DNA of 64,000 nucleotides from Ophthalmolycus amberensis (Eukaryota > Chordata > Actinopteri > Perciformes > Zoarcidae). Both the position numbers and the translations under genes were made by a program. This document shows, piece after piece, positions 1-13,238 of this stretch (within the stretch, counting starts at the first letter, position 1; each line of letters opens with the position of its first letter). The notes under the pieces are model-generated. The model saw only the letters and a list, made by a program, of their open reading frames with translations, was not told where the DNA came from and made no database searches. The stretch spans positions 699,001 to 763,000 of the forward strand of contig JAFEUB010000846.1 of NCBI GenBank assembly GCA_024529925.1, in the 5' to 3' direction.

Positions 1-576
1 TGTCTGCTGGTTTATACACCTGTGCCAGTGGCGGCTGTGTGTGATAGCTGATATGCCCTCATGGCATGTTTGCTCTCCATGGACATGCCTCTGAGCTTAT
101 GAAAACACACACACAGACATCAAAGATCAGAGTATAAACAGATAACTCTGCACTGTGTAAATATGTACGCACATGTGCATGTGCATACATAGTCTTCATT
201 CATAATGGTAACAGAATTGAATGATAATCTTTATTTACGCAACCCTTTTCAAAACCCACTCGTAAAAATGATAAAGAACGTATAAAATCAACAGCAGAGT
301 CATAAAAAAAGAAAAAAAGAAATAAAGAAGTAAGCCAGAGACATGAAATGACAGGCCTAATAAACTGACCAACGTTGAGTTTTTGTACAAGGGGAGAAAT
401 ATCAGATGTAAATACTGTCCTGGTCTGTCTTCTATTATTATAACAAATATTTTGGTTTTAAAAGGCACTATGTCGTGTCTGTGTGTGGCAAGGTGACTGT
501 GTGTTAAATTTATTCATCATCTTGTTAGGTATTTCACATTAATTGCATACCAACATCACTCATAAAAGCTGACAAA

Positions 577-578
<2 letters not shown>

Positions 579-611
<33 letters not shown>
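579..611. repeat. (CA)n microsatellite
   Basis: An uninterrupted run of about 16 CA units, inside the upstream ERC2 intron. Confidence 0.95.
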
Positions 612-612
<1 letters not shown>

Positions 613-1605
613 ATTCTAAGGGCTGTGACAGCAAATATTTGCCCATATGTGGGGGCAGCTTGTATGTTTTGCCCAGAGTAAACACACCCGTGTGGATATG
701 GAATAATAATGTGGCGCGTTTTAGCAGCTGCTTGGTCACAGCCTGTTTACAGTGTTGGAGGTTCTCTTCGGCGCTAATTTGTCACTGTCAGCTTTCTCAC
801 ACTTTCTATGCATTTGTTTTTCTTTAAGTGCGAAGGCCAAACTGGGAGCTCAAAGGCTGTGTTTTGATTCTAGGTTGAAAGTGTTTGTGAGAAGATATAG
901 ATTGTGTATAAGGGCAGCTGTGTGTATCCTATGGCGTATGAGTTTTGTGGGTTCACATGGGTGTCCACCAGTGAGTGTATTAAAGTATGTGAGTGTTTGT
1001 GTGTGTGTGTTTTATGCATATTTCTATGTATATATGTGTGTGCGTGTGTGTGTGTCTGTGTGTGTCATAGTTCTCAGGCTAAGTAAGTTCAGGAAATGAC
1101 AAGAAGCAGCTCTTTGTGTGGAGGTAAATGCACCGCCGTCCTGGCAGGTTTTGCTCTGTAATCAGGACCTCGGCAATGCACAACACTGACAGCAGATTTA
1201 TTATCCTGTGTGTGTGAGTGTGTGTGTGTGTGTGTGTTTCTATGGACTTATTTATTTTCTAAAAACACATGCACTTGTGTGTATGCGTCTGTGTCTTCCT
1301 GTCCTCTTCTTATCTGTAGACTTACCTCATTCACATAAGGAAGATTTGTGTTTGTGTGCGTGCATGTGCTTCCATCTCCTGTCTACATGTGTTTGTGTGT
1401 TTTGTTGTTGAAAGATTACACAGGAGTGTCTCACCTCCATCAGTCAAGTCTCGTCTTGTTTCAGTGTTGCTAAGACAAGACACATGCACAGTGCTTCCCT
1501 GCTTTACCGTACACACGGATCAACCATTTACCTGTATGATGCAATAAGCCAGCTTTGTTTAACTCTGAAAATCCTGTAAAGCAAAACCATGTTGTAAAAC
1601 AACAT

Positions 1606-1810
<205 letters not shown>

Positions 1811-3846
1811 CATCCGTACGTCTATATTTTATCTTTTGGTTGTCCTGCAAATGTGTGCATATGTCATATGGTTATGTGAGGTACAAATCTTTTTGTATTC
1901 TATGGTTTTAATGATTAATTTACATTTCTTTACTGAGCGTCTCTTTATCTGTTGTCACCCATATTTCTCTCTCTGAAGGCAAGTGAAGTCTCCTAACATC
2001 CAGAAGCAGACAATGGTTGGTGAGATGAGGAAAGATGCCCACACTGACGGACATGCACACTCTTTGTCGCAGGTTTGTGTGTGTGTGTGTGTTGGTGGAC
2101 ATGTGTACATTCTTTCGCCTCAAGTTTAGCTCTTCATCACCTATTCATCTCACAGTGTGCAGATTGGCTCTTACTGTACTCATGTATTCTGCCCTCTTCT
2201 TTCCTCCTCATCTCTTTTGCAAGCTGTTCCTCAGAAATGATCGTCTTTTCCCCTTCTTTCATCTCTCTCAACATTCTCCCGTTGTGTATAATTTTGCTCT
2301 TCTGAGCAACGAGAGCCCTTTTCCAGTCTTTCATGCTTCCTGCCCTACCTCCCTCAGTGCATCTCAGAATCTAAGTGGAAGAGACAGGCATTTAGTCCTG
2401 CAGTATCAGCTCCATACGCCAGCCAGGAGCGCCGGCATAATGGCTCAGATGGGAATAGTAAAGAACTGATTAGTGAGGCAGGAGAGAGAATCATGATTTA
2501 CCATTTTTTATTTGTATAGTTCTCCTAAGGTGTCAACAAGAGTGTCAGCTGTTCGCTTGACAGTATGTGTGTGTCTGTGTGCATGCTTATACGCTAGCCT
2601 GCAGAGCAATGCTGAGGTGTTAATATGCAGAACTCAGCCATGCCAGGTTATTCCCACAGGACCGATGAAGTAGAGTACACCTCTCTGTACCTCTGTGCCA
2701 AAAAGAACCAGAGCTGCTCTCAGCCTGTTTTTGGTTGAGATATTTTGTTATTTCTGTGTGTGCTGGCAGGCAGCATCCAACATCCTATTTCCTCTTCTAA
2801 ACAGCGTCTGAGTAGCATACATTAATATTTCTACAACCTGGAAAGAGACATGAAGTGAGTGCCAGAAAGAAAGAGGTACAGGGACAAGTGCAAGGGAGAA
2901 GTGGAATTGATGTGAGGGAGATAGATGACTTCCATAAAAAGAGCAAAAGGGAAGGTTTCAGAGGAAGCTGAATTTTTTGTTGGTGTATATTCAATGCATT
3001 ATAAAATACTAACCAGAGGTAATACATGTGTTCAAGCAAATGCAGGAATTCAAGCTCAAGTTTATTGTCATTCAGCCATATCAAAACCTGGCCGATGCTG
3101 ATGTAAGTATTTGAAAATGTAAAAGTCGGTCAGTCAGTAGGTAGCTGAAACTGAAAAATCCTAAAAACTATTTGATGTGATCACCTGAGTTTATCAGGTG
3201 AATTTTTTAAAATGTGTTCAACCCTTTGGTTTATGACTACTACCTGAAAAACATTACCATCAGCCTCAGCTGCACATTATTTTAGCATGCTAGCATGGCT
3301 GTTGACCTGTTTTAACATCAACTCTTATCATTAACAAACATTTAAAAAACATTATAATCCCTTAAATTTGGTTATTTATGAATTGTGCTCAGGTGTGCTG
3401 TAAGCATTATATTTTACAGTTGAACATTCTCAATACTTTCTGTACGGCATTTCTGTACTGCTTTTTCTCCATTTTTGTTTATTTCTTACAAGCCAATAAA
3501 ATACATCTCTGATTTGCTTATCCGTTTTGGTCCAATCCATATACGAATATACAGTTGAACAAAATGGTGTTCCTCTCTGAAGCCAATGTGCAAAACAAAA
3601 GCATAACATGGACAAAACAAAAATCCAGACAAAACACAAATCAACAAAACCCTGAGAAAAAAAGACCCTGAGAGACCTGTCTAACAGCACAATTTCGACT
3701 GTACATAATATAATTATATATAAGAAAATATTAGGAACAATATGATTAAATACAGCAGCAATGTTTGAAAAGCATTCTATAGAACATGTAAAACTTACTA
3801 TTTAGTACTTAAAAGTAATAGTTGTAGGACCAGCACATATTCCAGC

Positions 3847-3849
<3 letters not shown>

Positions 3850-3907
<58 letters not shown>
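3850..3907. repeat. (CT)n microsatellite
   Basis: An uninterrupted CT/GA tract of about 28 units. The Arg-Glu repeats in reverse-strand reading frames are artefacts of this tract. Confidence 0.95.
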
Positions 3908-3913
<6 letters not shown>

Positions 3914-6767
3914 TCTCTGGATCCATCAGGAACACAGCACGCTTCGAGGGTAAATACAAACAAACAGGGCCTTCCCTCACTGCTCCCTCTCCCCATCCAT
4001 CCAGGGGAGTTTATGTGGGATAGAGTGATAGCATCTCTCCGCTCCATGGTCTCTATCGCGCCACGCTGCACTTCACAAACACAGAGAAAACACACATCGG
4101 AAACGTTCACTTCAAGCCTTCACACAAGCCTTTTATTTCTCTTTTATCTGTAACGGAGAAGCATCAGCGACACTCAATACCCCCCCCCCCCACACACCCC
4201 CCCCAACCCCTCTATTTAGAAACACAAGAATTATAGAAAAATCTGGGGACAGTTAAAGAAGAGAGACAAATTCACTCGAAGCCTTTTCCCACAGTCTGTA
4301 CATTTGACTGAAACTGTTAGAAAACTTCTGGCCATGCACACATGCTTAACATTTTTTAAATCATGAAATAGGACACACAGAGGTTGATGCCGCACACTTA
4401 ACTTTTTTGACAGAGACAGATGTATGTGTGGTTTGTGTGCCTGTGAAGCCGAGGATTATAGGTATACAGCTTCTGGAAATGTGCATTCTCTCACTCTCTG
4501 CTCGTTTATTTTAGTGATTATAATCCCTCCATCACACCAGAAAGGGCTAGACTCCATAATGATCCTTCCCAAGGGCATTAGGTGATGATTGGTGCTGCAG
4601 AGGCAATTATCTTTCCATTTCTCCCCACTCTCTGTATCTCTCTTGCCCTTTTTCCATTCTTTGTATTCATGAAAGCCAGCAATATTCTCTTGTTACTAAT
4701 AAAAATCACATAACACACAGATATGCACTGAGACAGACAGACAGACATATATACGGCACATATGCGGACACACGCACACACATATGCACAGACACACACA
4801 GGCAGACACAGCTTTCTGGTCAGGTTTCATTCATGGGTCCAGTGGTGGCAGCCCCATCTCAGTGGGGTGTGTGTGTGTGTGCGTGCATGTGTGTGTTTCT
4901 GTCTGTTAGGCGGGGTCAGACCAGTACTTGTTGATTCTGGTGCATCGAATTACTGCCCGTCTGTCACATCCAATTACAGCTTTGGACTGCTGACGCACAC
5001 AGCCTGCCTCTGTATGTGTGTGTGCGGGTGTTTGTCGCTCACCTCCAGCTGTGTCGTGCTGACGTGACGAGCCACAAGTATCCGCTTGCGATTTGGCTGG
5101 CTTGCCACTATTTTCATCACACTCAGGGATAATCCCATCGCTGGTGTTTCTGTCAGTATCACTGAACAAGTCCGATGATTAGCATTTTTGGTCATAAATA
5201 AGTCTTTTTCATGAAGTAGCCCAGCTATTTAATAATTGCTCTTGAATTTTAGGAGCTTTCTTGACCACTATCAATGTATGATACAGCGACCAAGTCAAAA
5301 CAAATTTTAATATTTATTTGAGGCCAGTTAATTGGTCATTCAGATGCATCTTCCATGTGCCTGGTTCCCTTGACTCTTTTTAGTTTTCCATGCATTTACT
5401 GTTTTCTTTTTTCTGCCCTCAGAATAGACTCACCATGTGTGAGCCACTGTTTGACCTAAAAACAAAAACAATGTGCCTATTTGGTTCATTACTTTATAAT
5501 AACCTTAGACACACACACACTAACGCTGAGCTCCATATATCAGCTATATATCAGTGTTTCTAAGCATTCTGAACTTACTAACTGGCTTTTACATGCAGCC
5601 ATTTCTGAAATGAAATATCAGTTTCAGTGCTTGTAGCATGACTTTGGGAAACGTTGAAACATTTCAGCCGGGAAATTTTCTCTTTCACTCGTTTTTTATT
5701 TCTTGCTGTCTGGATAGAGTTTCCGACGCACCCTTGTTGCTTCCAACAATGTCTGTTGCTCTGGCAACTTGTTGGTTGTACTGTGTCATGATGATTCATA
5801 CTTCTACAACTGTGTTATCAAACTTGTGGTGTTTCCAGTTCAGTTCAAGTTCCAGCTCCCAGTATTTAGTCTAACCCTCAAAACACCCATCTACCTTTTT
5901 TTCTATAGACAGCAGGTAGTTGCTCTCACTCTCATGCAATGTATTCTTATAGAAACTTAAGTAACTACTATCTTTATGTAAGGTTGTACAAACTGTGGCT
6001 AAACAAGTGTTAACATGATATTTCATATTCAGTTGTTCATATCAGAATGCTGCTTTTATTTGATTTCCTACATCACACCTCTAGTTTGAAAGTGTCTCCT
6101 TATCCTTTTAACTCCAAGGCTTCTGCACTGCTCCCAGAAAAGTGTGAAAGTGTGAACTTGAAAGCTAGTCAACGATTGAGGAGTAGGAGGGAGAGTTAAA
6201 AAAAAAAAAAAAAAGAGAGAGAGAATCAGGGGTTTATTTTTTCTGTCCAGTGTTTTCTTTCACAGTTCCATCACCCAGTGTGGAGAGGGATCCTTTTCCC
6301 CAACACGGTGTCAGGGAGGCCACACACAAACTGTGCATGTGAAAGCGCATGGTCAACTCCACACACCCACACTCACATACTGCGCACAATCCTATGGATG
6401 TCAGCAAAGGTCACAGCACTTACACACTCTCTCTCCATCACTCAGCACTCTCTTCTGTCTTGGCTGTGTCTCTTTCTTCTGAGAGAAGTCTTGCTCTTCT
6501 CTCACCCCAGCTTTCTTTTTGTTTCTGTTTTACATGAACTGGATTCCCTTTAGTGGAGAGATCAACAAATACATCTTTTCTCAAGCTATCTTTTGCCAAT
6601 ATAGTGTTATTCCAATGCAAAAACATTTGATGATGAGTTTTGAAAACAAAGTATACTCAAAGAAAACACTCTCTCCCTGGCTTTTGCTACTTTGCTTCCA
6701 ACCCGCTTCCTTGTCCTCCTCCTCTGAACTCCTTTAGCCCCCTCAGTTTCCTCTTTCAGCTTCCCAG

Positions 6768-6899
6768 GATGCCATGCGGGAGACGGCTGAGGGGATCAGG
6801 GAGCTGGAGAGGGCACTGAGGGAGAGCATGAATACCTCCGCACATAGGGAGGCTCTCTGGGCGCAAGAGGAGGCTGCCCGTGTTCAGGCCCAGAGACAG
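6768..6899 (+). CDS. erc2: ERC2 exon a: coiled-coil cassette (132 nt, phase 0/0)
   Basis: This exon encodes 44 residues of charged coiled coil, with motifs IRELERALRES and AQEEAARVQAQRQ. It begins with GAT after the acceptor cttcccag and ends with CAG before the donor gtttac. Both borders are phase 0 and 132 is a multiple of three, so the exon can be included or skipped without a frameshift. It aligns without gaps, from memory, to the 44-residue ERC1 segment that begins DSLRKKDDRIEELEEALRES and ends AEKQ. In mammalian ERC2, as I recall the usual isoform, this segment is absent and the upstream coil joins directly to the following EELM block, so here it may be an alternative cassette. ERC proteins are cytosolic presynaptic scaffolds that self-associate and bind RIM, Bassoon, liprin-alpha and Munc13-linked complexes. 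The gtttac donor is weaker than consensus, which fits optional use. The exact start is set by the acceptor and the alignment. Confidence 0.87.
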
Positions 6900-7376
6900 G
6901 TTTACCCGATGTTTCACACACTAATGGGAGATTCGAAAACCAAATACTGTATTCACTCATTCACACACACACACACAGATAGTCCCATGCATCCCTACCT
7001 TTAAAATTGAATGCAGGTAACAGCTCACCTCGAACTAAGAAGGACCACTGGAAAAAATGTGAGGAACTTAACTGCAGTGCACACCCATGTGGCTAAGAGT
7101 GTAACTGCAGGCAGACTGCCGTTAATGAATGATCGTTAATCCCTTAACATGTCACTATTAAACAACAAATAACATTCTTGCAAAATAGTCTTATGTTTTA
7201 CATTAATTAATTACAGAATTAATTAACAAATGTGTAGACCTGTAGTCTTGATGGAGTACAGGCTGCCCTTTTACTCTGTTTGTCCTGCTATCTGTGAGTC
7301 TTTCTGAATGCCAGCTGGTCAGTCTACACTTTTAAGAAAGTCTAAAAAAGTTTATGTGTGTGCATTTGTAATGCCT

Positions 7377-7415
<39 letters not shown>

Positions 7416-8295
7416 CGTGGATGTGTCTGTGGTGGGAAAGAGAAACAGGGCAAGGGAGTGTGTTTCCTCCTGGTGTGAGTGTGCATTTGAATGAGAATGA
7501 CCTTGCATTACTGATGAGTGCCACAAGTAACATGAGAGCAATCGGCGGTTAAAACAAGAAGTAACATTTTGAGGCAGAATAGTGGCTGCATTGCTTCAAA
7601 CACACACACATATGCTCACACACGCACGCATGCACGCACGCACACACGCGCACACACACACACACACACACGCACATATTTAGAGGTATAATCTGACAGA
7701 GGATAACTTAAAAAGATGAAGTGAGGAGCTTGGTGGACAGAGTGGGAAATTAAGAGGTCAAACTCAGTTTAGAAAAGTCTGTTAGAGCCAATGCTAACTG
7801 TGGCTGTTTTCTTTCCCCTCCTTTTTTCAATTTCTGTACTTTACACGCTTGACTTACAGTCAGCATGGATACTGTTTATCAAACAATATTCTGATCCACT
7901 GAGAAGTCCGAAAGAATATTTATGTCTGCGGGACTTTTCGCACGCAAACAAGTGGATGATTCAGCTTTGACCGAAGTTTACCCCTGCGTAGCCAGAGTCA
8001 CAGGGAAACCCTTTCCTTGCTTGTGCCACGTTAACGTTAACTCATTGACCCCAAAAGTCATTGTCAACTTGCTTTCATTTCAAGTCAATCCAGACCCTCC
8101 ACATAGAGAACATAATGAGCCAGCATGCAGTCATACTGGAGTCTGCACTTGACATGTATTGAGCCAAAATAGAGTTGCAGTCGCGCTACTGACTGACGGA
8201 AAGGTACCCATTTGACCCGGCACTCTAGCTGCTCCGTCGTTGATGCTCACAGCTACAGTAGGCGCTGTCAACACATTGAATTTTGTCAGCCAGCA

Positions 8296-8303
8296 TGACG
8301 TCA
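8296..8303. promoter_or_regulatory. Perfect CRE palindrome (TGACGTCA)
   Basis: A full TGACGTCA, the consensus site for CREB/ATF bZIP factors, in a fairly balanced, non-repetitive part of the intron. Its sequence is certain. Whether it is occupied is unknown, because one such 8-mer is expected by chance in a window of this size. Confidence 0.3.
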
Positions 8304-8512
8304 CCGCATAACGAGGCAGGAGTCAACATGCCATTAACATGCAGTTACACAGTCGTCAGTCAACTGCCGCTCTTGCCTCAGACTCTAGAGAAAAACAGTG
8401 TGTGTGGAAAGGGATGTTGGGGGGATAGAGAGTGGGACAGGTCCTTCTGAAACATCACCTGACCCTGGCACCGTTTCAGAGCGCCCTGCCAGACTCACAT
8501 TCTCACATTTCT

Positions 8513-8529
8513 CCCCCCCCCCCCCCCCC
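8513..8529. repeat. Poly-C run (17 nt)
   Basis: A homopolymer of 17 C bases. It forms a G17 run on the opposite strand. Confidence 0.95.
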
Positions 8530-8929
8530 ATGCAGTCTTTCCTTGGTTTTCTTCTTTCTTCTTGCTCCCCTCTGTCCCAGAGTAATCAGTCTCATGATGT
8601 GTAATACGCTAAACAAAGTCTTCCATCAGCCTGACCTACTGAAATGAAGCATGGGTAATGCCCTGGGTCACTTTTCTTCACACCCCCGCTCTCTAAGTCT
8701 CTCACTCTCTCTCTCTTATCTTTCTCCTGCCATCATGTCTGCTGTTCATCCATTGTCCCAAGCCTCGTTCTTTCCCATCTGCCTTTTTAACTTGTCTCAG
8801 CCAATTATCTCCTCACTCTCTCTCCCTTTCTCTCCATCTCTGTTCCCATCTCTCGTCTTCTCTCTCCCTCTGTGGCGTTTGAACTAGGCCTCTGAACCAG
8901 CAACACCGACGCAAATGGACAAGAGGGAT

Positions 8930-9110
8930 TTGGCCCTTACCTCTGAGCCCCCAATCAGCTTAGCACCTAAAGGGGCTTTGGGCCAGTCTTAGTGAGCCTT
9001 AGCCTGGCTGGGGGGCTTTGCCTTGAAGTTGAGCTAAATTAGCACGCACAGGCTCACTGCTAAGCTGATTAGGTCCCTAATTTCACTAAAATGCATTGTA
9101 TTCCTTATTA
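8930..9110. promoter_or_regulatory. Candidate conserved intronic element with inverted repeats
   Basis: This block lacks microsatellites and contains a perfect 13-bp inverted repeat, AATCAGCTTAGCA at 8953-8965 and its complement at 9058-9070. A second pair, AGTGAGCC and GGCTCACT, is nested between them. Several homeodomain-type cores (CTAATT, TTAATGA, GATTAGG) lie in its right half. Regulatory function is inference only; alignment to other fish genomes would decide it. Confidence 0.25.
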
Positions 9111-10408
9111 ATGATGTGATTGTGAAGTGAGGGCTAGCCTGGGTGGTGGATAATGGGGGACTGGGAGGTAGGCAGACGGTGCATGAGGCTTGATAGACAT
9201 GTGGTGGGTGTAAATGGAGTTGTGTGTGTGTGACCCTTGACTCTCAAGATGAAAAGACTGGCTTTGGATTGTTTTAAGCCTGAAAGAAGACATCAAACAT
9301 TAAGCATGGTGTGATTTAGGACGGTTGGATGTCTTGTTGATATTGGGTATATTAACTGATGGATACTACTTCGGTCAATTGTTGTTGGCAGGGATTTTTT
9401 TCAAATCAATGCTTTGTCACATTTCAAGGAAGTCATGACAGAAAGTTGTCCTTTTTCCCACCATTTAAAATATCTGTATTCCCCACTCGCTTGGCTTTCA
9501 CCTTTTCTTCTCTCGCTCCATATGTGATATTCATGAACAGTCAGTGAGAACATTATCTGACATCTGTGAAACACACCTAGAAAGCCAGCGGAGATGGAGA
9601 GTGTCCTGAAAATGTGTGAACGATTTGGCCCCTTCATAAAAGAGGCCCATTCCTTTTTTTCATGTCCTACCCCATGGAGTGCTTCCCCCGAATACTGCTT
9701 CTCTTTTCTTTCTCCTCCTTCACTTTCTTTCCCTTTGCTCATTTTAGATCCAACACTTCAGAATTTATTGTTTGACTATCTTATACCTCAAATCTGTGCA
9801 TCCTCAGAATTGAACAAAGATACATTCTAATTCCTGCGGCCACCATTTACATAATCCGAACGAGCCTGCCCAGTACTCCATCCTATTGTAAAGAACTTGT
9901 TGTTAGACAATTACACACTTCCTGTCTTAGGATAATGACACCCTGAGGTCACATCCTGTCTTTTAGACACGCAGGTTGGCCTGCATGGCTTGAGGGCATG
10001 TGTGTGCAGAGGGAGGAGACGTAGTCGAGGGGTCGAGCATTATTCTCACCTGCTCTGAAGTAGAGCCACACTTGAGAGTGAGATAAAATAAGTGGAGAAA
10101 GGTGGGAGAGAAGAGAGAACCCTTGTTTCCAGTCCAAGGGTCAGCGGACATATCATTCAACTAACCTTTAGTCATTTCACCTGCATTTAGATGTCAACTG
10201 GCCATTTGTTGTGTTGAATTCTGGCATTTTAACACACCCCCATGTAGTGGAATAAAAGTGTATCTGATTATTTTACCATGTACGTGTGTGAGACTGCAAG
10301 TATATTGTATATAAGTTATATGCTTTAATGTAAACAGAGACATGTGGCGGGTATCCTGGTATGTTTTGATACTGTTTAAACCTGTGCATATTTGTTTCCC
10401 TTGAATAG

Positions 10409-10569
10409 TTGGAGGAGCTGATGGGGGCTTTAGAGAATACACGCCAGGAGCTGGACGCCACCAAACTGCATCTGTCCTCCACTCAGCAGTCCCTGCACGA
10501 GAGAGACGGACACCTTAATAGTCTTCGCCAGGAGAGACGCAAACAGCTGGAGGAGATTCTGGAGATGAA
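10409..10569 (+). CDS. erc2: ERC2 exon b: coiled-coil segment
   Basis: The exon starts with TTG after the acceptor ccttgaatag (phase 0) and ends in AA before the donor gttagt (phase 2); the next exon supplies G to complete a Lys codon. It encodes 53 full codons containing EELMGALENTRQELDATKL, SSTQQSL and ERRKQLEEILEM. These favour ERC2 (EELMNALEKTRQELDATK, RKQLEEILEMK from memory) over ERC1 (EELLMAMEKVKQELESMK, RKHLEEVLEMK). The segment is part of the long C-terminal coiled coil through which ELKS/CAST proteins oligomerise and contact other active-zone proteins. Exon a upstream is symmetric, so this exon also joins in frame to whatever precedes exon a. An ATG lies inside the exon, but it is not a translation start. 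Confidence 0.95.
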
Positions 10570-12234
10570 GTTAGTCTCACACTCAGCCATCTATCTACCT
10601 ATCTGCCTTAATCTACTCATGCAGTAACTCTTTTTAAATTGTTACAGGCCACACATAATAATGATCACATATTCTGTGACCATGTGCTGTGCTGTACATT
10701 CATGATTATGCATTTCTCTAATCTGTGAAAGAAAGACTTCCACTTGGCTTATTACATTAACTATGAATCAATTAAATTGCATTTGCATGAAGAGCTAGAT
10801 AAACAGTCTGAAAAAACAAACCACAAAAGTGTTTGTGGTAGTGACTGCACACCCAGCCCATAAAAGTACATGATCAATGATCCTTCATTGATATTGGCAC
10901 GGCTCGCTCATTGCATCATCAAGCACATGTTCATTGCCCTTCACAGCAGCTCTGTTGCTACAGCAGAAACTTGTGTGTGATACTGTAATAGGCACATTTA
11001 TACGCTCACCTGTTCACATGTGCATCTGTGCACGAGTGTTATAAGGATATCAGTGCCGAGGTGTGTTTTGAAGCAGGATCAGCAGTTGTTTGTAGCTGCC
11101 TTGTGAAAAGTAAAATTTATTGAGTACAGGTGGTCCAGCTTTAGACTGGGGGTCAGAAAAAATATGCGTTTGGCTGTTTTCTTTTCCTATGTGTGACGAG
11201 AAGGAGGACACAAGAGCTGCACTTCCATGTGTGAGTGTGTGTCAGTGGGTATGAATGAATGTGTGAGTGAAGTTCAGTGATCTGTCAGTGGAGCGGCTAC
11301 ATGTGTGTTTGCTTTGAGCTCTCTGATTGAAGGCGCATGGAGCCACATATCTGGTTGTCACAGAGAAATGCCTTTAATGTCAGCCACTCGGTACAGTACA
11401 AAAGGGAAGGCTGGAACATATGTATTGAAAACACAACTTTTGAAATCCATTATGCCTCACAAACTCCTCTGATCACACTAACTCTAAAGGAATGTGTGTA
11501 TGCGTATGTGTATGTGCCAGAGACCGAGAAAGAGAGCGCCCTTGCCCGTGTCTCTGCACACACATGCACTTGGGATACAAAACATCTTCCTGTCTGTTCC
11601 AATTCCCACCATCCAAACATTACCAGGGATGTTTAGCAGAGGAAATGTATTAAATATGATACTGACACAATCCATGCTTCTAGGGATGTACGTGAAATTG
11701 GTAAAAATGTACGTGAAATTAGAGAAATGGGAATAATACTTTTGTTATCTTATATTATCATTATATTACCACTCTAAAGATGTCCGAGGAAGAGGGTAAG
11801 TGTGATGGTTGGTTGACATAAACAGCACAAAGTAGATGGGATTCTTTGCCTTTGTGTTTGAGACTTTGACTGAATGCAAGTCTCCACTGGTAAGAGCTAA
11901 TGGAGGGGGCACAGGGGGCACGAGTGTGTGTGTGGTCTCTTGTGGCTTTGAACCTGTATGTGTCTGTGTGAATGAGGAGGTCAGAGGCAGGAGTTTAGGG
12001 TCACTGATGATGACGATTAAAGGACTGTTGAATTTGCGAGGGGCGAAGCTTCGTGAGACTGACTTACATCTGAACTAGCCACAAAGATACGCATGCAGAA
12101 TGTACACACAACCTCAGTGGAACTCACATATAATCAGTCACGTCTGCAGACATGCACATACTTACACAAACCTTGGCTTTCTGCTTTAAAAGGGGCCATA
12201 TTCCCACAGCACGGCTCTGGTCCAAGTTAGCACA

Positions 12235-12370
12235 GGGAAAACTAAACAGGAAAGATAAGGCAGAGAAAGAGAGGTAACAAGAGAGAGTGAGAGGGAAGGG
12301 GAGTTAGAGTGAAAGCAAAAAGAAAATGAGACAGAAAGAGAGAATGAGAGGGAGGGGAGGATGGAATTGA
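12235..12370. repeat. Purine-rich low-complexity tract
   Basis: The + strand is almost entirely A and G for about 130 nt, with irregular GAGAG and AAAG motifs. It is low-complexity intron DNA and has no coding potential. Confidence 0.7.
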
Positions 12371-12802
12371 GGGGCTACACAAACTGAAGTATTTCAAATC
12401 TTAGAAATCATGAGAGAAGTTTGATTGCATGCCAAGTTTCTCCTTCTCACCGCTGTAATGTGGCATTTGTCAAGAAGACCAGCTGAAGCAAACCATGTGA
12501 GGCACGTTCCCCAGTGAACTGCGGAGCTCTCTGTGTGTGTGTGTTAATGTGCGTGTGTGTATGAGCCGGAGAGGGGGAGAGAGAGAGAACAATGCTGATC
12601 AAAGAATCATTTTCAATATCCTCTCATTGTATGATGGGTTTCCAAGTGTGTGTGTGTGATATAAAGAGATATAGTAAAAAAGACACAGAGTGCATTTTCA
12701 TATTTGCCTTTTTTAGATAGAGTGCTGCATGCTTGATGTATAAGGAGCGGTGCGGGTCTGCTCTATCATCCCACACCAGATTGAGTTTCCACCATACTGT
12801 AC

Positions 12803-12805
<3 letters not shown>

Positions 12806-12862
<57 letters not shown>
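12806..12862. repeat. (CA)n microsatellite
   Basis: An uninterrupted run of about 28 CA units. Confidence 0.95.
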
Positions 12863-12864
<2 letters not shown>

Positions 12865-13238
12865 TGGCCTCCAGAGGAACTAGTCATTAAATGAGTCTTG
12901 GGTCACAGGTTGTAGGTGCACAATAGAGAAATTATGTGTTTGGACATTTTGAAAAGCTAATCATTGAGATGTTTCCATAGTCTGAATGGGATAATACTAC
13001 ATGCCACAACATTGCAGTGGCTTACTCAACCTGATCCTCCTGTAGACACTGGGAATGCCGCTGATATTATCTCTGTTTACATTTTCGTGATGGAAAAAGA
13101 TAATAGAGCAAAGAAAAAGGTAACAGCAGCTTTGAGGCAGGCAAAGAGATGCAGAGTTGACAAAGTGGAACTTTTTAGAGGTAGATGAGGGGGGAGATGA
13201 CAATTTGAGAGATGGAGGGGAAAATCATGCAAATATTA

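Larger units (their letters stand above)
6900..10408 (+). other. erc2: ERC2 intron between exons a and b
   Basis: This 3.5-kb intron is bounded by gtttac and ccttgaatag. It contains a (GT)n tract at 7379-7408, CA/CG-rich DNA at about 7601-7676, a perfect CRE palindrome at 8296-8303, a C17 run at 8513-8529, a pyrimidine-rich stretch at about 8660-8880, and a non-repetitive block near 8900-9110 with inverted repeats. No other coding exon is recognisable. Confidence 0.85.

Noticed and set aside
3798..4110. Reverse-strand ORFs with Arg-Glu repeats
   Set aside because: These are translations of the (CT)n tract.
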